A DNA stretch of 64,000 nucleotides. Origin: Sphingobacterium sp. SRCM116780. GTDB lineage: Bacteria > Bacteroidota > Bacteroidia > Sphingobacteriales > Sphingobacteriaceae. Both the position numbers and the translations under genes were made by a program. Below the pieces are notes generated by a model that was given only the letters and a program-made list of their open reading frames with translations, was not told where the DNA came from and searched no databases. Location of the stretch: NCBI RefSeq assembly GCF_021442025.1, contig NZ_CP090446.1:2356001-2420000 (forward strand). Reading direction: 5' to 3'. The stretch's first letter is position 1. Every line of letters starts with the position of its first letter. Below are positions 17,727 to 26,335 of this stretch, piece after piece.

Positions 17727-19478
17727 TAAAGCAATCTGCTGATCTTTTGCTAATCGAATTCCATCCTGAATAAGCTTGGTCAATTGCGGTTGATCTGTTA
17801 TAATATCATGAAGTCGTTGTTCGATTTGTATCGCCAATGATTGATCTTGATCATGTATTGCGATTTCCAGCATTTCAACAAGTGCCAACCAATCTGTTGG
17901 ATAATTGGCTATTATATGTTTATAAAGTTCCGTCAGTGTTATTATAGATCCATTATTGATGCGTCTTTGACGGATGAGGCTATATAGTTGATCTCTCTCT
18001 TTTGTTTGATCATCCTGTTCATGTAAGATGGTTTTGAGTTCAGAAACAGAGGCATCTTGTTCATACGCTGCTTTATCTGCCGCTCCACAAAACACCGAGA
18101 CAATCCGTTCACCTACAGCCATATCATAAGTTCCCCAGGCTGGATCAAATAAGGTTTGACAGTTTCTATTGTCGATGACCTGACAAGGATAAAAAGAGAT
18201 CAGTTGTATTTTGTTATCTTGCTGTACTAAGGATTTTACGACTCCTCTTACCTCAATACCAGAAGTAAATGTCAATATTGTTTGTTGATCGGCTATAATT
18301 CCATGTTCCATTAAATCAACCTCATCAAAATCTTCTAATGCTTTATGAGTACCAAGCAAACGCCCTACAGGCGAACCAAAACCTTCAGCATGATATGTTT
18401 TACCATGCCCTTCTAGTTGTTTATCATGAACTGCCAATGCCGTAGGTCCAGTTGTTTGAATATATTCGATTTCATTGGCAACAATACCTGTTTGAAACAA
18501 TCCGGAAACCTGTAAACCGGAACGGTAAACGATTGTGCATAAATTCTTACAAGCAATCGCTTTTTCCAAACCTATTTTCCCTCCTACACGAAAAGCCATT
18601 GTATTGGCAAATTGATCCAATACCTTTCGTAAATGTGTAAAATCTGGCGTAACAAATAATTGGGGTTGTGGTTTCGTAATATCGTAAGCGTAATTCAAAG
18701 CCCCTAAAGAATACGGTAATTTAGGTACTTCTTTTCGCATACAGGATACACTCTCTCCTATCGAAGAAAGTAATCCGGCACCATAAATTTTAGGGTCATC
18801 TACTGTACCAATCAATCCATATTCCACGGTCCACCAATGTAGTCTGCTCAATAAAGCCATTTCGGAAGGTGCTCCCATATTTTCCTGGATATGCTTAAGC
18901 TTTCCTTCAGCTTCGCAAATTAAAGCTGTTGTAGCCGTACTGCTTTCTTTTAAAATAGAAAGATGTCGAATCGCTTCGTATAATTCGAAATCTTTCGCTG
19001 AAAACATTGCTTTTGTACCGATTTCTCCAAAATATTGTAGGTATTCCGCATATTCAGGTTCTCCAATGATGGGTGCATGACCTGAAGATTCATGTATGAT
19101 ATCTGGTGCAGGTGTATATTCAATATGTTCTATTTGACGGATATCAGCAGCGACGACCAATACACGATAGGCTTGAAATTCCATAAAAGCTGCAGGAGGA
19201 ATAAATCCATCCACAGTAGCTGCTCCCCATCCAATCTGTTTGAGACTGTCATTCATGGCTTGCAAATTTGGAATCTCTTCAATCGTAAGACCTGCTTTGC
19301 GAAGTCCCGGGATATAAGGATAGTAGGCTATGTCTTTCAAATAGGCATAGTTTTGTCTCATGACATAGCGCCATACGGCTTGATCTAAAGCTGTATAACG
19401 TTCATATTGTTGTGGTACTATATACCGTTTGAGATGTAGGGGTAGATGATGTAATACCGGATTACCGTATGTTTCCAT
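17712..19478 (-). CDS. Aromatic amino acid (phenylalanine 4-) hydroxylase with long C-terminal extension
   Basis: A pterin-dependent, iron-containing hydroxylase converting phenylalanine to tyrosine. Numbered from METYGNPVL (the open frame extends 13 codons further upstream), the facial triad is His129 and His134 (DIIHESSGHAPI) plus Glu219 (WWTVEYGLIG). The catalytic domain ends near residue 290. A further ~300 residues follow, containing IVYRSGLQVSGLFQTG, GSPVGRLLGTH and a beta-rich part before a helical tail; this is much longer than the ~260-300 aa proteobacterial enzymes. A two-domain PAH of this size is, from memory, usual for Bacteroidota, but the extension's role is unknown. It supplies tyrosine to the neighbouring HppD/HmgA/FahA block. 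Confidence 0.88.
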   Translation of the reverse strand: METYGNPVLHHLPLHLKRYIVPQQYERYTALDQAVWRYVMRQNYAYLKDIAYYPYIPGLRKAGLTIEEIPNLQAMNDSLKQIGWGAATVDGFIPPAAFMEFQAYRVLVVAADIRQIEHIEYTPAPDIIHESSGHAPIIGEPEYAEYLQYFGEIGTKAMFSAKDFELYEAIRHLSILKESSTATTALICEAEGKLKHIQENMGAPSEMALLSRLHWWTVEYGLIGTVDDPKIYGAGLLSSIGESVSCMRKEVPKLPYSLGALNYAYDITKPQPQLFVTPDFTHLRKVLDQFANTMAFRVGGKIGLEKAIACKNLCTIVYRSGLQVSGLFQTGIVANEIEYIQTTGPTALAVHDKQLEGHGKTYHAEGFGSPVGRLLGTHKALEDFDEVDLMEHGIIADQQTILTFTSGIEVRGVVKSLVQQDNKIQLISFYPCQVIDNRNCQTLFDPAWGTYDMAVGERIVSVFCGAADKAAYEQDASVSELKTILHEQDDQTKERDQLYSLIRQRRINNGSIITLTELYKHIIANYPTDWLALVEMLEIAIHDQDQSLAIQIEQRLHDIITDQPQLTKLIQDGIRLAKDQQIALLVAQ

Positions 19479-19789
19479 TTGTAAATAAGCTATAGACAAA
19501 TTTAGTTTTTTTACCACAGGTAAACTAAAGAATATGAAGCTTTTACAAGGAAATAGCTCTTTTTAAATAAAGGAAATGCTAAATGAATCGCTTAAATTTT
19601 ATTTTTTTAACAACCATTATTCAGCTCTTTTAAAAATCACTTACTAAAAAAGGAAAATGAAACCCATTTTAATAAAAATTATCATGACCAAATAGCTTGC
19701 AAAAAAAGCGTATTTAACACGTTTCACATGCTCGAATTCCTGCATGTTATTGAAATATCCTTGACAATAATTGTGAAATCTATGTAGCA

Positions 19790-20383
19790 CTAATGACGAC
19801 TACTTTTACTTGTTGAAGGTAGATGATCTGTTTTTCTAATTTCATAAACGACATTTATCCGATTGGGTTCACCATGGTAGGCGACTTCTTGCTCCGCTAT
19901 TTTTCTTCCTCCTAGTCTTTCCATCGCTTTCTGTGATCGCACATTATTTTTTCCTACATGAAAATAAACGGTATCAACAAACTGAAAGATATAATCGAGC
20001 ATCATCTTTTTCACCTGTGGGTTGATTCCCTTCCCCCAAGTTTTGGTTCCATAAAATGTGTAACCAATGAAAATACTCTTATCTGCTTCATTGTACTCGT
20101 AAAATCGTGTGCTTCCTAAAATCTCACCACTTTGTTTTTCTTGTATCAAATAAGCACCCTGGCTCAATAATGCGCCTTCAAAAAATGTTTGGAATACCGG
20201 TCGTTGATACCTGTCTTTATTTGGATGTTGTTCCCAAACGAGTGGATCTTTTGCTACTTCATAAAGTATTTCAAAATCTTCTTCTTTAAGGGGAACTAAT
20301 CTGAGCTTATCATTTTCTAAGTGGGGTTGAAGCGAAAAATGTATCATCTGTTCTATTTTATTCATTTTGATTACTGAAGACAA
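19790..20383 (-). CDS. GNAT family N-acetyltransferase
   Basis: A 197-residue acetyltransferase of the RimJ/RimL-like group (Acetyltransf_3). It has the opening LENDKLRLVPLKEEDFEILYEVA, the central strand ILGSTRFYEYNEADKSIFIGYTF, an acetyl-CoA loop region (KTWGKGINPQVKKMMLDYIF) and the VGKNNVRSQKAMERLGGRK motif at the end of the fold. Acceptor substrate is unknown; it may act on protein N-termini, antibiotics or small amines. Solitary gene. Translation may start at MNKIEQ, six codons in. Confidence 0.85.
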   Translation of the reverse strand: MSSVIKMNKIEQMIHFSLQPHLENDKLRLVPLKEEDFEILYEVAKDPLVWEQHPNKDRYQRPVFQTFFEGALLSQGAYLIQEKQSGEILGSTRFYEYNEADKSIFIGYTFYGTKTWGKGINPQVKKMMLDYIFQFVDTVYFHVGKNNVRSQKAMERLGGRKIAEQEVAYHGEPNRINVVYEIRKTDHLPSTSKSSRH

Positions 20384-20879
20384 TATCGTGTTTTTTAACC
20401 ATTTTCAAACAATTTATCGGTATAAAGTATAGGTAGCAAACTTTATAAGTTAGTTAAATACTTTCAGTAGCGTTTACATTAAGCATGTCGTGATCAACAA
20501 AGCGGTCTTATGCACCATCTCTTTGTCATGGTTGCTTTATTAAGAGAAATAATCAGTCTAGAATTTAGCTGCTTTTGTCCGAGAAACAATTATTTCAGAT
20601 ATTTTGTTATTACTTGTTTTTCCAAAATTAAATTCTAAACAATAAATTTTGAACGGTATCATTACTAGACCGTTTTGCAATTCGGTTCAAAAAAAGTAAT
20701 TCATCGTAATCATTTTGTCACAATATCATTATTTTGTAAACTGTTGATAAAAATATATTACTTTTGCAACTCTTTTTGGGTCTGTGAAAGTATAAATAAC
20801 GGAGCTATAGGATAGAGATTGATAAAAAAATAAACAACATTCAAAGGCTAATCATACTTAACTATGATAACCACTGTAT
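20384..20879. promoter_or_regulatory. Upstream region of fabH with a Bacteroidota-type promoter
   Basis: These 496 AT-rich bases hold no recognised gene. TACTTTTG at 20759-20766 matches the TAnnTTTG -7 element, and TTTG at 20733-20736 lies 22 bases upstream as a possible -33 box (spacing slightly long). This would give a ~100-base 5' leader for fabH. Confidence 0.45.
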
Positions 20880-21878
20880 ATGAATACAACTTTTCCAAAT
20901 AAACTTTACGCTGCAATTACCGCAATTGGGGGATATATTCCTCAAAATAGACGAACAAATTCTGATCTTGAGAAGGTATGTGATACAACTGATGAGTGGA
21001 TCATAAAAAGGACTGGAATCAAGGAACGTCGAATTCTAGAGGACGAATTAGCGACTTCTGATATGGCAGTTCGGGCGATTCAGGATTTGGCAAATCAATA
21101 TGGAAAAGATTTACAGGAAATAGATGCTATTCTCGTTGCCACATCAACACCTGATATGCTAATGCCTGCAACAGCCAATATCATTGCAGAAAAATTAGGT
21201 CTTAGACAGGTATGGGCTTTTGATATTAATGCCGCTTGTTCCGGATTTTTATACGCCTTAGATATGGGTGCATCATTGGTTGAAACTGGTCGTTACAAAA
21301 ATGTATTAGTTGTCGGAGCAGATAATATCAGTACCTATGTCGATATCCATGATCGTTCTACTAATATTTTATTTGGAGATGGTGCTGGAGTAGTATTATT
21401 GCAACCTTCTGTGGAAGGTGGTATTATGGATGCTTATTTAAGAAGTAATGGTGATGGCCGAGAGTTTTTAAATATTGAAGCTGGAGGAACACGATATCCG
21501 ATTAGTTTAATAGATACAAACATACAAAATAGATACTTGCGTCAAGATGGTAAAACAGTTTTTAAACAAGCTGTTCAATCCATGAGCGATGCCTGCAGTC
21601 AAGTATTGCAACGAAATAATTTAACGATAGCGGATGTGAATTGGGTTGTACCACATCAAGCAAATCAACGGATCATTGATGCTGTTGGTCGCTCATTAAA
21701 CATTCCGGAAGGCCGTACCTTAAGTAATATTGAATATCTTGGAAATACGATAGCAGCAACTATACCTTTGTGTATCTGGGAAAACTTAAAACAGATGAAA
21801 ACGGGGGATCTCGTTATGTTAACGGCATTTGGTGCTGGTTTTTCATGGGGAGCAAGTCTATTCCGCTGGATGGTATAA
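20880..21878 (+). CDS. fabH: 3-oxoacyl-ACP synthase III (FabH)
   Basis: A 332-residue condensing enzyme that joins acetyl-CoA (or a branched acyl-CoA primer) to malonyl-ACP to start fatty acid synthesis. The Cys-His-Asn triad is intact: Cys120 (AACSGFLYALD), His259 (VPHQANQRI) and Asn289 (EYLGNTIAAT). Length is normal. It is not beside rpmF/plsX, where the housekeeping fabH usually lies, but stands alone between its own promoter and a strong terminator, so it may be a second copy. Whether it prefers branched primers cannot be told by eye. Confidence 0.94.
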   Translation: MNTTFPNKLYAAITAIGGYIPQNRRTNSDLEKVCDTTDEWIIKRTGIKERRILEDELATSDMAVRAIQDLANQYGKDLQEIDAILVATSTPDMLMPATANIIAEKLGLRQVWAFDINAACSGFLYALDMGASLVETGRYKNVLVVGADNISTYVDIHDRSTNILFGDGAGVVLLQPSVEGGIMDAYLRSNGDGREFLNIEAGGTRYPISLIDTNIQNRYLRQDGKTVFKQAVQSMSDACSQVLQRNNLTIADVNWVVPHQANQRIIDAVGRSLNIPEGRTLSNIEYLGNTIAATIPLCIWENLKQMKTGDLVMLTAFGAGFSWGASLFRWMV

Positions 21879-21893
21879 GAAAATAAATACTAT

Positions 21894-21922
21894 AAACGCC
21901 ATGATCGTTGATCATGGCGTTT
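21894..21922 (+). terminator. Intrinsic terminator of fabH
   Basis: A perfect 13-bp stem (AAACGCCATGATC / GATCATGGCGTTT) with a GTT loop, 16 bases after the fabH stop. The flanking A and T runs allow it to act for both strands, including the azoreductase gene that ends at 21968 on the minus strand. Confidence 0.8.
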
Positions 21923-21967
21923 AAATTTATAATAATCTATGTATCAGCAATTATACCTAGTTTAAAT

Positions 21968-22594
21968 CTATTTTAACTTTACTATCTGTTTGTGTATTTT
22001 TAGCTGAGATTTAGCGAAAAGGGCTCCGCCATACTCTTCGTTATCAAGGGATATGATTTCAATATCCTTTACTCCCATGATTGTAAAAATTGTCTTTAGG
22101 TAAGTGGTTTGAAAATTCATATGCGCATTTGGCTCTCCCAGACCATATCCACTGTCTCCTCTGCTCGATAAAATAAATAGTTTTTTATGCGATAACAGTC
22201 CCACATAGTCTCCGTCAGGTTCTCCTGATCGGAACTTCCATGTTTCATTGATACGCATCACTTGATCGATGTAAGATTTTAATCCACTTGGAATAGACCA
22301 GTTATACATGGGAACACCTAAGACGTAAATATCTGCTTCTTGAAGTTCTTTTACAAGCATATTGCTTAATGCTAAGGGTTCCTGATTTTCTTTTGTTCGA
22401 TCTGCAGGCTTGATGAAGGAAGCGGTGATCCAATCACTTGTGATGTGTGGAACTGGAGTTAAACCTACCTCTCGATAGGTATAGCGATCTTCCGGGTAAT
22501 TTTTAGACCAGGTTTCAACGAACAATTTTGTGAGCGTTCTGCTCTGTGATTTTTCATCTCTTGTACTTGCGTTAATAACCAAAACTTTTTTCAT
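21968..22594 (-). CDS. azoR: FMN-dependent NAD(P)H azoreductase
   Basis: A flavodoxin-fold quinone/azo reductase (~208 aa) that transfers two electrons from NAD(P)H through FMN. The chosen ATG gives KKVLVINASTRDEKSQSRTL, the FMN phosphate-binding start of AzoR proteins, and is preceded by AAAGGAC, a good ribosome binding site; the longer frame upstream is discarded. Further family motifs: GVPMYNWSIPSGLKSYIDQV (the PMYNFSIP signature) and the SRGDSGYG segment. It lies 75 bases downstream of, and co-oriented with, a Crp-type regulator that may control it in response to electrophiles or quinones (inference). Confidence 0.9.
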   Translation of the reverse strand: MKKVLVINASTRDEKSQSRTLTKLFVETWSKNYPEDRYTYREVGLTPVPHITSDWITASFIKPADRTKENQEPLALSNMLVKELQEADIYVLGVPMYNWSIPSGLKSYIDQVMRINETWKFRSGEPDGDYVGLLSHKKLFILSSRGDSGYGLGEPNAHMNFQTTYLKTIFTIMGVKDIEIISLDNEEYGGALFAKSQLKIHKQIVKLK

Positions 22595-22669
22595 TTGTCC
22601 TTTTATTTGATTGTAAGACAAAAGTATCAGCAACATTTCAGTACTTTCTTAATATATATTAAGAAAAAA

Positions 22670-23245
22670 TCAGTTCTTTTTCCCTCTGATTTTGCTTAAA
22701 AACTCAGGTGTTATTCCAAGGTATGAAGCGATCAGATATTGCGGGACTTTTTGAATAATTTTTGGATACCGCTGCACAAAATCACGATAGCGCTCTTCTG
22801 CTGAGTGGGAATTGGTTAAGATTATTCTTCTTTGGATCGAAGAATTATAGCCTTGTAAAATGAGTCTGAAGTATCGTTCAAGTTTTGGTATTTGTCTTAA
22901 CAGTTCTTCAAAGGAGGGATAATTTATTTGCAGTACAATCGAGTTTTCAATTGCCTGTATGGCATACATGGATGGACTTTGATTAGAAAAGCTATCTAAA
23001 TCGGTCGCCCACCAATTTTCAATAGCGAAAAAGATTATTTCTTCTTTTCCTGTATCTGGATGGATATAAAAGGCTTTAAAACTACCTGAAATAACAAAAC
23101 TATCAAATTTGCAAATTTCTCCGTTTCTAAAGATATATTCATTTTTAACCAGCTTTCTTTCTTTCCAAAACGTATTAAAAATCTCTATTTCTTCGGTACT
23201 TAATTTTATTTTGGATTGTATGTTCTCTATTAAACTTTCTCTCAT
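22670..23245 (-). CDS. Crp/Fnr family transcriptional regulator
   Basis: A 191-residue regulator with a cyclic nucleotide-binding-fold sensor domain (~residues 10-125; NEYIFRNGEICKFDSFVISGSFKAFYI) and a short C-terminal helix-turn-helix (QYLIASYLGITPEFLSKIRGK). The cAMP phosphate-binding Arg/Ser motif is absent and there is no Fe-S cysteine cluster, which fits the large group of Bacteroidota Crp-like regulators with unknown effector. It is probably co-transcribed with azoR. Confidence 0.9.
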   Translation of the reverse strand: MRESLIENIQSKIKLSTEEIEIFNTFWKERKLVKNEYIFRNGEICKFDSFVISGSFKAFYIHPDTGKEEIIFFAIENWWATDLDSFSNQSPSMYAIQAIENSIVLQINYPSFEELLRQIPKLERYFRLILQGYNSSIQRRIILTNSHSAEERYRDFVQRYPKIIQKVPQYLIASYLGITPEFLSKIRGKKN

Positions 23246-23814
23246 AACAACATGATGAATGCAGACGTGGTATAAGCTTGTCGTTTTTCCTTAAAATAAG
23301 CTTGTTTAAGCGGATCAAACCCCCAACGACATCAATTACTCTATCGAGTATATTTTGATACGCTTATAGCTTTGTTTATCGCTATCTTTTTTAAGATGCT
23401 ACTATTTTGTTCTTTCTCCATGTTGGAGATAAACTTTCAGTAGATTACTGCTTATGTCCAATCTTCTAGCTAATTTCTTGATGCTGCGCTATTGTGGAGC
23501 TTTCGTCGACCGATATAGTGCTACCCTTTGTGAGCTTATGCAATTTACCATACTTTCGATGTATTCCAAAATGTTTGAACTGTCGATGTACTTGTATAGG
23601 GTTTTCTTTATACCAACACTATACCTTCTTCTAACCAACTTCGGAACCCAAACACTAAAATACCACCCTTGCACCGCCTTTTTACCACATCTGCATCGGG
23701 AAAAGAGCGGTGCAACAGCGGTAAAACAGCGTTCCAGGTATAGTGGAACTTAGAAGTTGGTTAGAAGAAAGTCCGAATAAGGTTAGAAAAAGGTGTCCTG
23801 TTAAATAGCATATC
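23246..23814. other. Intergenic region containing a nested palindromic element
   Basis: This 569-base region has no gene that I recognise; the short open frames on both strands have no homology I can name. Its right part (23617-23769) is an unusual arrangement of inverted repeats, annotated separately. The left part is plain AT-rich sequence. Confidence 0.5.
23617..23769. repeat. Nested inverted-repeat element (MITE- or RNA-like)
   Basis: A perfect 17-bp inverted repeat (TTCTTCTAACCAACTTC at 23626-23642 against 23753-23769) encloses a 9-bp pair (TTGCACCGC 23669-23677 / GCGGTGCAA 23707-23715). A further 9-bp pair, CACTATACC (23617-23625) and GGTATAGTG (23737-23745), crosses the outer arm in a pseudoknot-like order. 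The whole block is ~150 bases and lacks a gene. It could be a miniature transposable element or a structured RNA. Confidence 0.5.
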
Positions 23815-25389
23815 TTAACAGTTTAGTTTTTCTTCATCCAGATCTATTTTATGCAGATATTTACGGATAATCTCTTCATCTATATTTGGGTGTTTTTTAT
23901 TCATTTCCAATAGCAAAATCCGTTGTCTTTCGAGTAAAGTCAACCAAATTGTTTTTATTTGTTCGTTTGATTCTATTGCTCTGGTTGAATGATGATGTTC
24001 ATTCAGGATACTCACAAGGTCTTTTATTTGATGATTAAGATTATTTGGATCTTTCGTTTCACCCAGAAAATTTGATAATTCTCTGGATAAAGCGTTTTCC
24101 AGCATCTCTTCGGTTTCTGCTTCTGTCAAATGATCAGGGAACTCTGGTAATGGTGCTTTTTTAATTAATATGGGCAATGTTAATCCTTGCACCAATAAAG
24201 TCACTAAGATCACGACAAAGGTGATATACAGGATCATATTGCGATGTGGAAATGCCATCCCGTTGTCCATATGCACCGGTATAGAAAGTGCAGCAGCCAG
24301 AGATACAACCCCACGCATACCCGCCCAGCCCAAAAATATTGGTGTCCGTAAGCCTGGATTTTTAGCATCGGCAACAGTGATGAAATTTCGCATCACCAGC
24401 GTAACCAACACGGCACCATAACAAGCTAAAATTCTTCCGACAACCAATACCAAGGTGATGAGTAATCCGAAGCCTGTTGCTTGGTAAATATTGATTCCTT
24501 CTGCTCGCAAACCTGAAGTAATTTCGGGCATATCTAAACCAATCAGCATAAAGACAAGTCCATTTAAAAGAAATACGAAACTCTGCCAAACATTCTCAGA
24601 TCGTAAACGGGAAGTACCTTTTAAGAATTTATGTCGTTGATTGGATAGAAAGAGTCCAGCACTTACAACCGCTAAGACGCCAGAGCTATGCACCTCTTCC
24701 GCAGCTATATACATGACATAGGGAGCTACTAAAGTTAAAGCAATATCCATGTTGACATCTGTTGGCAACCGTTTATGGATTTTCATAAAAACATAACCAA
24801 TCAGCAATCCAATACCCACACCACCAATGACCATCCAACCAAAACTTAATAGCGCATCGTGCCATATAAATTGTCTAGTAGCGACAGCAATCAAGGCAAA
24901 TCGAAAGATGATTAAAGAAGAGGCATCATTGAGTAAACTTTCCCCCTCCAAGATACTCGACAACCGTTTTGGAACCTTCACAAATTTTAATATAGCATTT
25001 GCACTTACCGCATCTGGAGGTGAAACAATACCACCCAATAAAAACCCTAAAGCAAGTGAAAATCCTGGAATGAAATGATTTGCTACAAAGGCAACCGATA
25101 CCGCTGTAAGAAAGACAACTACAAAGGCAAAGCTTCCTATGATACGTCGCCAATGCCAGAGTTCTTTCCATGAGGTTGCCCAAGCGGCCTCATACAACAG
25201 TGGTGGTAAAAAAATAATGAAAATCAATTCTGGATTAATTTTCAACATCGGTATCCCTGGGATTAAGCTTATCCCCAACCCTGCTAAAACCAACAAAACA
25301 GGATAAGCCACCTTTATTTTGTTCCCAATCATGATCAGGAAAATAATGAGAACGATTAGGGATAAGTAAAATGGAAAGTTTTCTAGCAT
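23815..25389 (-). CDS. Na+/H+ antiporter, CPA1 (NhaP-like) family
   Basis: A 524-residue inner-membrane antiporter with about 12 membrane segments in the first ~410 residues. The conserved family core is GGIVSPPDAVSANAIL (Asp126) and ILEGESLLNDASSLIIF with the ion-binding Asn154-Asp155 pair. A cytosolic C-terminal tail of ~110 residues, rich in charged residues, follows and may be regulatory. Predicted to exchange cytosolic Na+ or K+ for H+ and support pH and salt homeostasis. Single gene. Confidence 0.92.
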   Translation of the reverse strand: MLENFPFYLSLIVLIIFLIMIGNKIKVAYPVLLVLAGLGISLIPGIPMLKINPELIFIIFLPPLLYEAAWATSWKELWHWRRIIGSFAFVVVFLTAVSVAFVANHFIPGFSLALGFLLGGIVSPPDAVSANAILKFVKVPKRLSSILEGESLLNDASSLIIFRFALIAVATRQFIWHDALLSFGWMVIGGVGIGLLIGYVFMKIHKRLPTDVNMDIALTLVAPYVMYIAAEEVHSSGVLAVVSAGLFLSNQRHKFLKGTSRLRSENVWQSFVFLLNGLVFMLIGLDMPEITSGLRAEGINIYQATGFGLLITLVLVVGRILACYGAVLVTLVMRNFITVADAKNPGLRTPIFLGWAGMRGVVSLAAALSIPVHMDNGMAFPHRNMILYITFVVILVTLLVQGLTLPILIKKAPLPEFPDHLTEAETEEMLENALSRELSNFLGETKDPNNLNHQIKDLVSILNEHHHSTRAIESNEQIKTIWLTLLERQRILLLEMNKKHPNIDEEIIRKYLHKIDLDEEKLNC

Positions 25390-25561
25390 GTAAGAATCTT
25401 AACGTTAGTGATTTATAAATTGTTGTAATAAAGAAAAAATTACTTGCTCTCCAATAGCATCAAAAGTTTTCAATAGACGAATAGCTAGCATATATTCACC
25501 TCAACAAACAGGACTAATAATAGCATTTTATACTCTTATTTTCAAAAACTTATATAAAAAT

Positions 25562-26335
25562 TTAAAATTCAGTTAATGTTCCAGAACTACTTGCGCCATT
25601 TTCGTGAAATAAATCATAAAAACTAGGTTTTGAAATGAATAGATAGACCTTAGCATGATCAAGTTCATCCAGATTGGATTTGAAGTGTTGAATGATATCC
25701 ATTTTAGAAAATTTTTCAGGTTCTTCTATAGGTTTACCATTCTCATCATATCCTTGTGAATATGTTTCATCGGATCGATCAAATTGAATCGGATCTTTTT
25801 CTGGTAATACGATTTGTATTGTTTTTGTCGGGCCGCGCCAAATCAACCGCAGGCCATCTTCTTTTTCTATTTCTTTTGACTTCATGAATGATTCCGTATT
25901 ATCTTTTTCAATCCTATCAACCAATTTAGAAATATCATCCTTGTTCATCGTGTCCTTTACAGCCATCGCGACCAACACTTCTGTTTCGTCATCATTCGCA
26001 AGCAGCTCTAATGTATTAAATTTTACATTTCGATAATTCGCCAAATTAAGGTCTCCAGACTGAGATGTCACATCATATTGTACATATCTAACAATAGAAT
26101 CTTCCAATCCTTCTCGTGAGACTTCTATTTCATGCTCACCTGTCCGCAACCCTACTTTTTCCACCTTTCCGCGAAATAAATCTTCATTGCCATAGAAGTC
26201 TTCCAAATTCATTCCAAAATCTAAATCTTCCAACTGAAAAGCCCCTTCTCCAAAGCGATTTCCTTGATGTTGACAAGACAAAATGGTCAACATCAAAAAA
26301 AGAATACAGCTGTATTTGTTCATTTTAATCTTCAT
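25562..26335 (-). CDS. Lipoprotein of unknown function
   Basis: A 257-residue protein with a lipoprotein signal peptide (MNKYSCILFLMLTILSCQ; the lipobox Cys is residue 21 from the first Met). The mature part is acidic, with many Asp/Glu and no recognisable domain; GEHEIEVSREGLEDSIVRYVQYDV looks beta-rich. The start codon overlaps the stop of the preceding WG-repeat lipoprotein gene by one base (TAATG), so the two are almost certainly translationally coupled and may form a complex at the cell envelope. Function unknown. Confidence 0.75.
   Translation of the reverse strand: MKIKMNKYSCILFLMLTILSCQHQGNRFGEGAFQLEDLDFGMNLEDFYGNEDLFRGKVEKVGLRTGEHEIEVSREGLEDSIVRYVQYDVTSQSGDLNLANYRNVKFNTLELLANDDETEVLVAMAVKDTMNKDDISKLVDRIEKDNTESFMKSKEIEKEDGLRLIWRGPTKTIQIVLPEKDPIQFDRSDETYSQGYDENGKPIEEPEKFSKMDIIQHFKSNLDELDHAKVYLFISKPSFYDLFHENGASSSGTLTEF

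Noticed and set aside
23454..23753. Open frames on both strands of the 23.4-23.75 kb intergenic region
   Set aside because: They overlap the inverted-repeat element, show no protein-like conservation or leader and give antisense products of similar quality.
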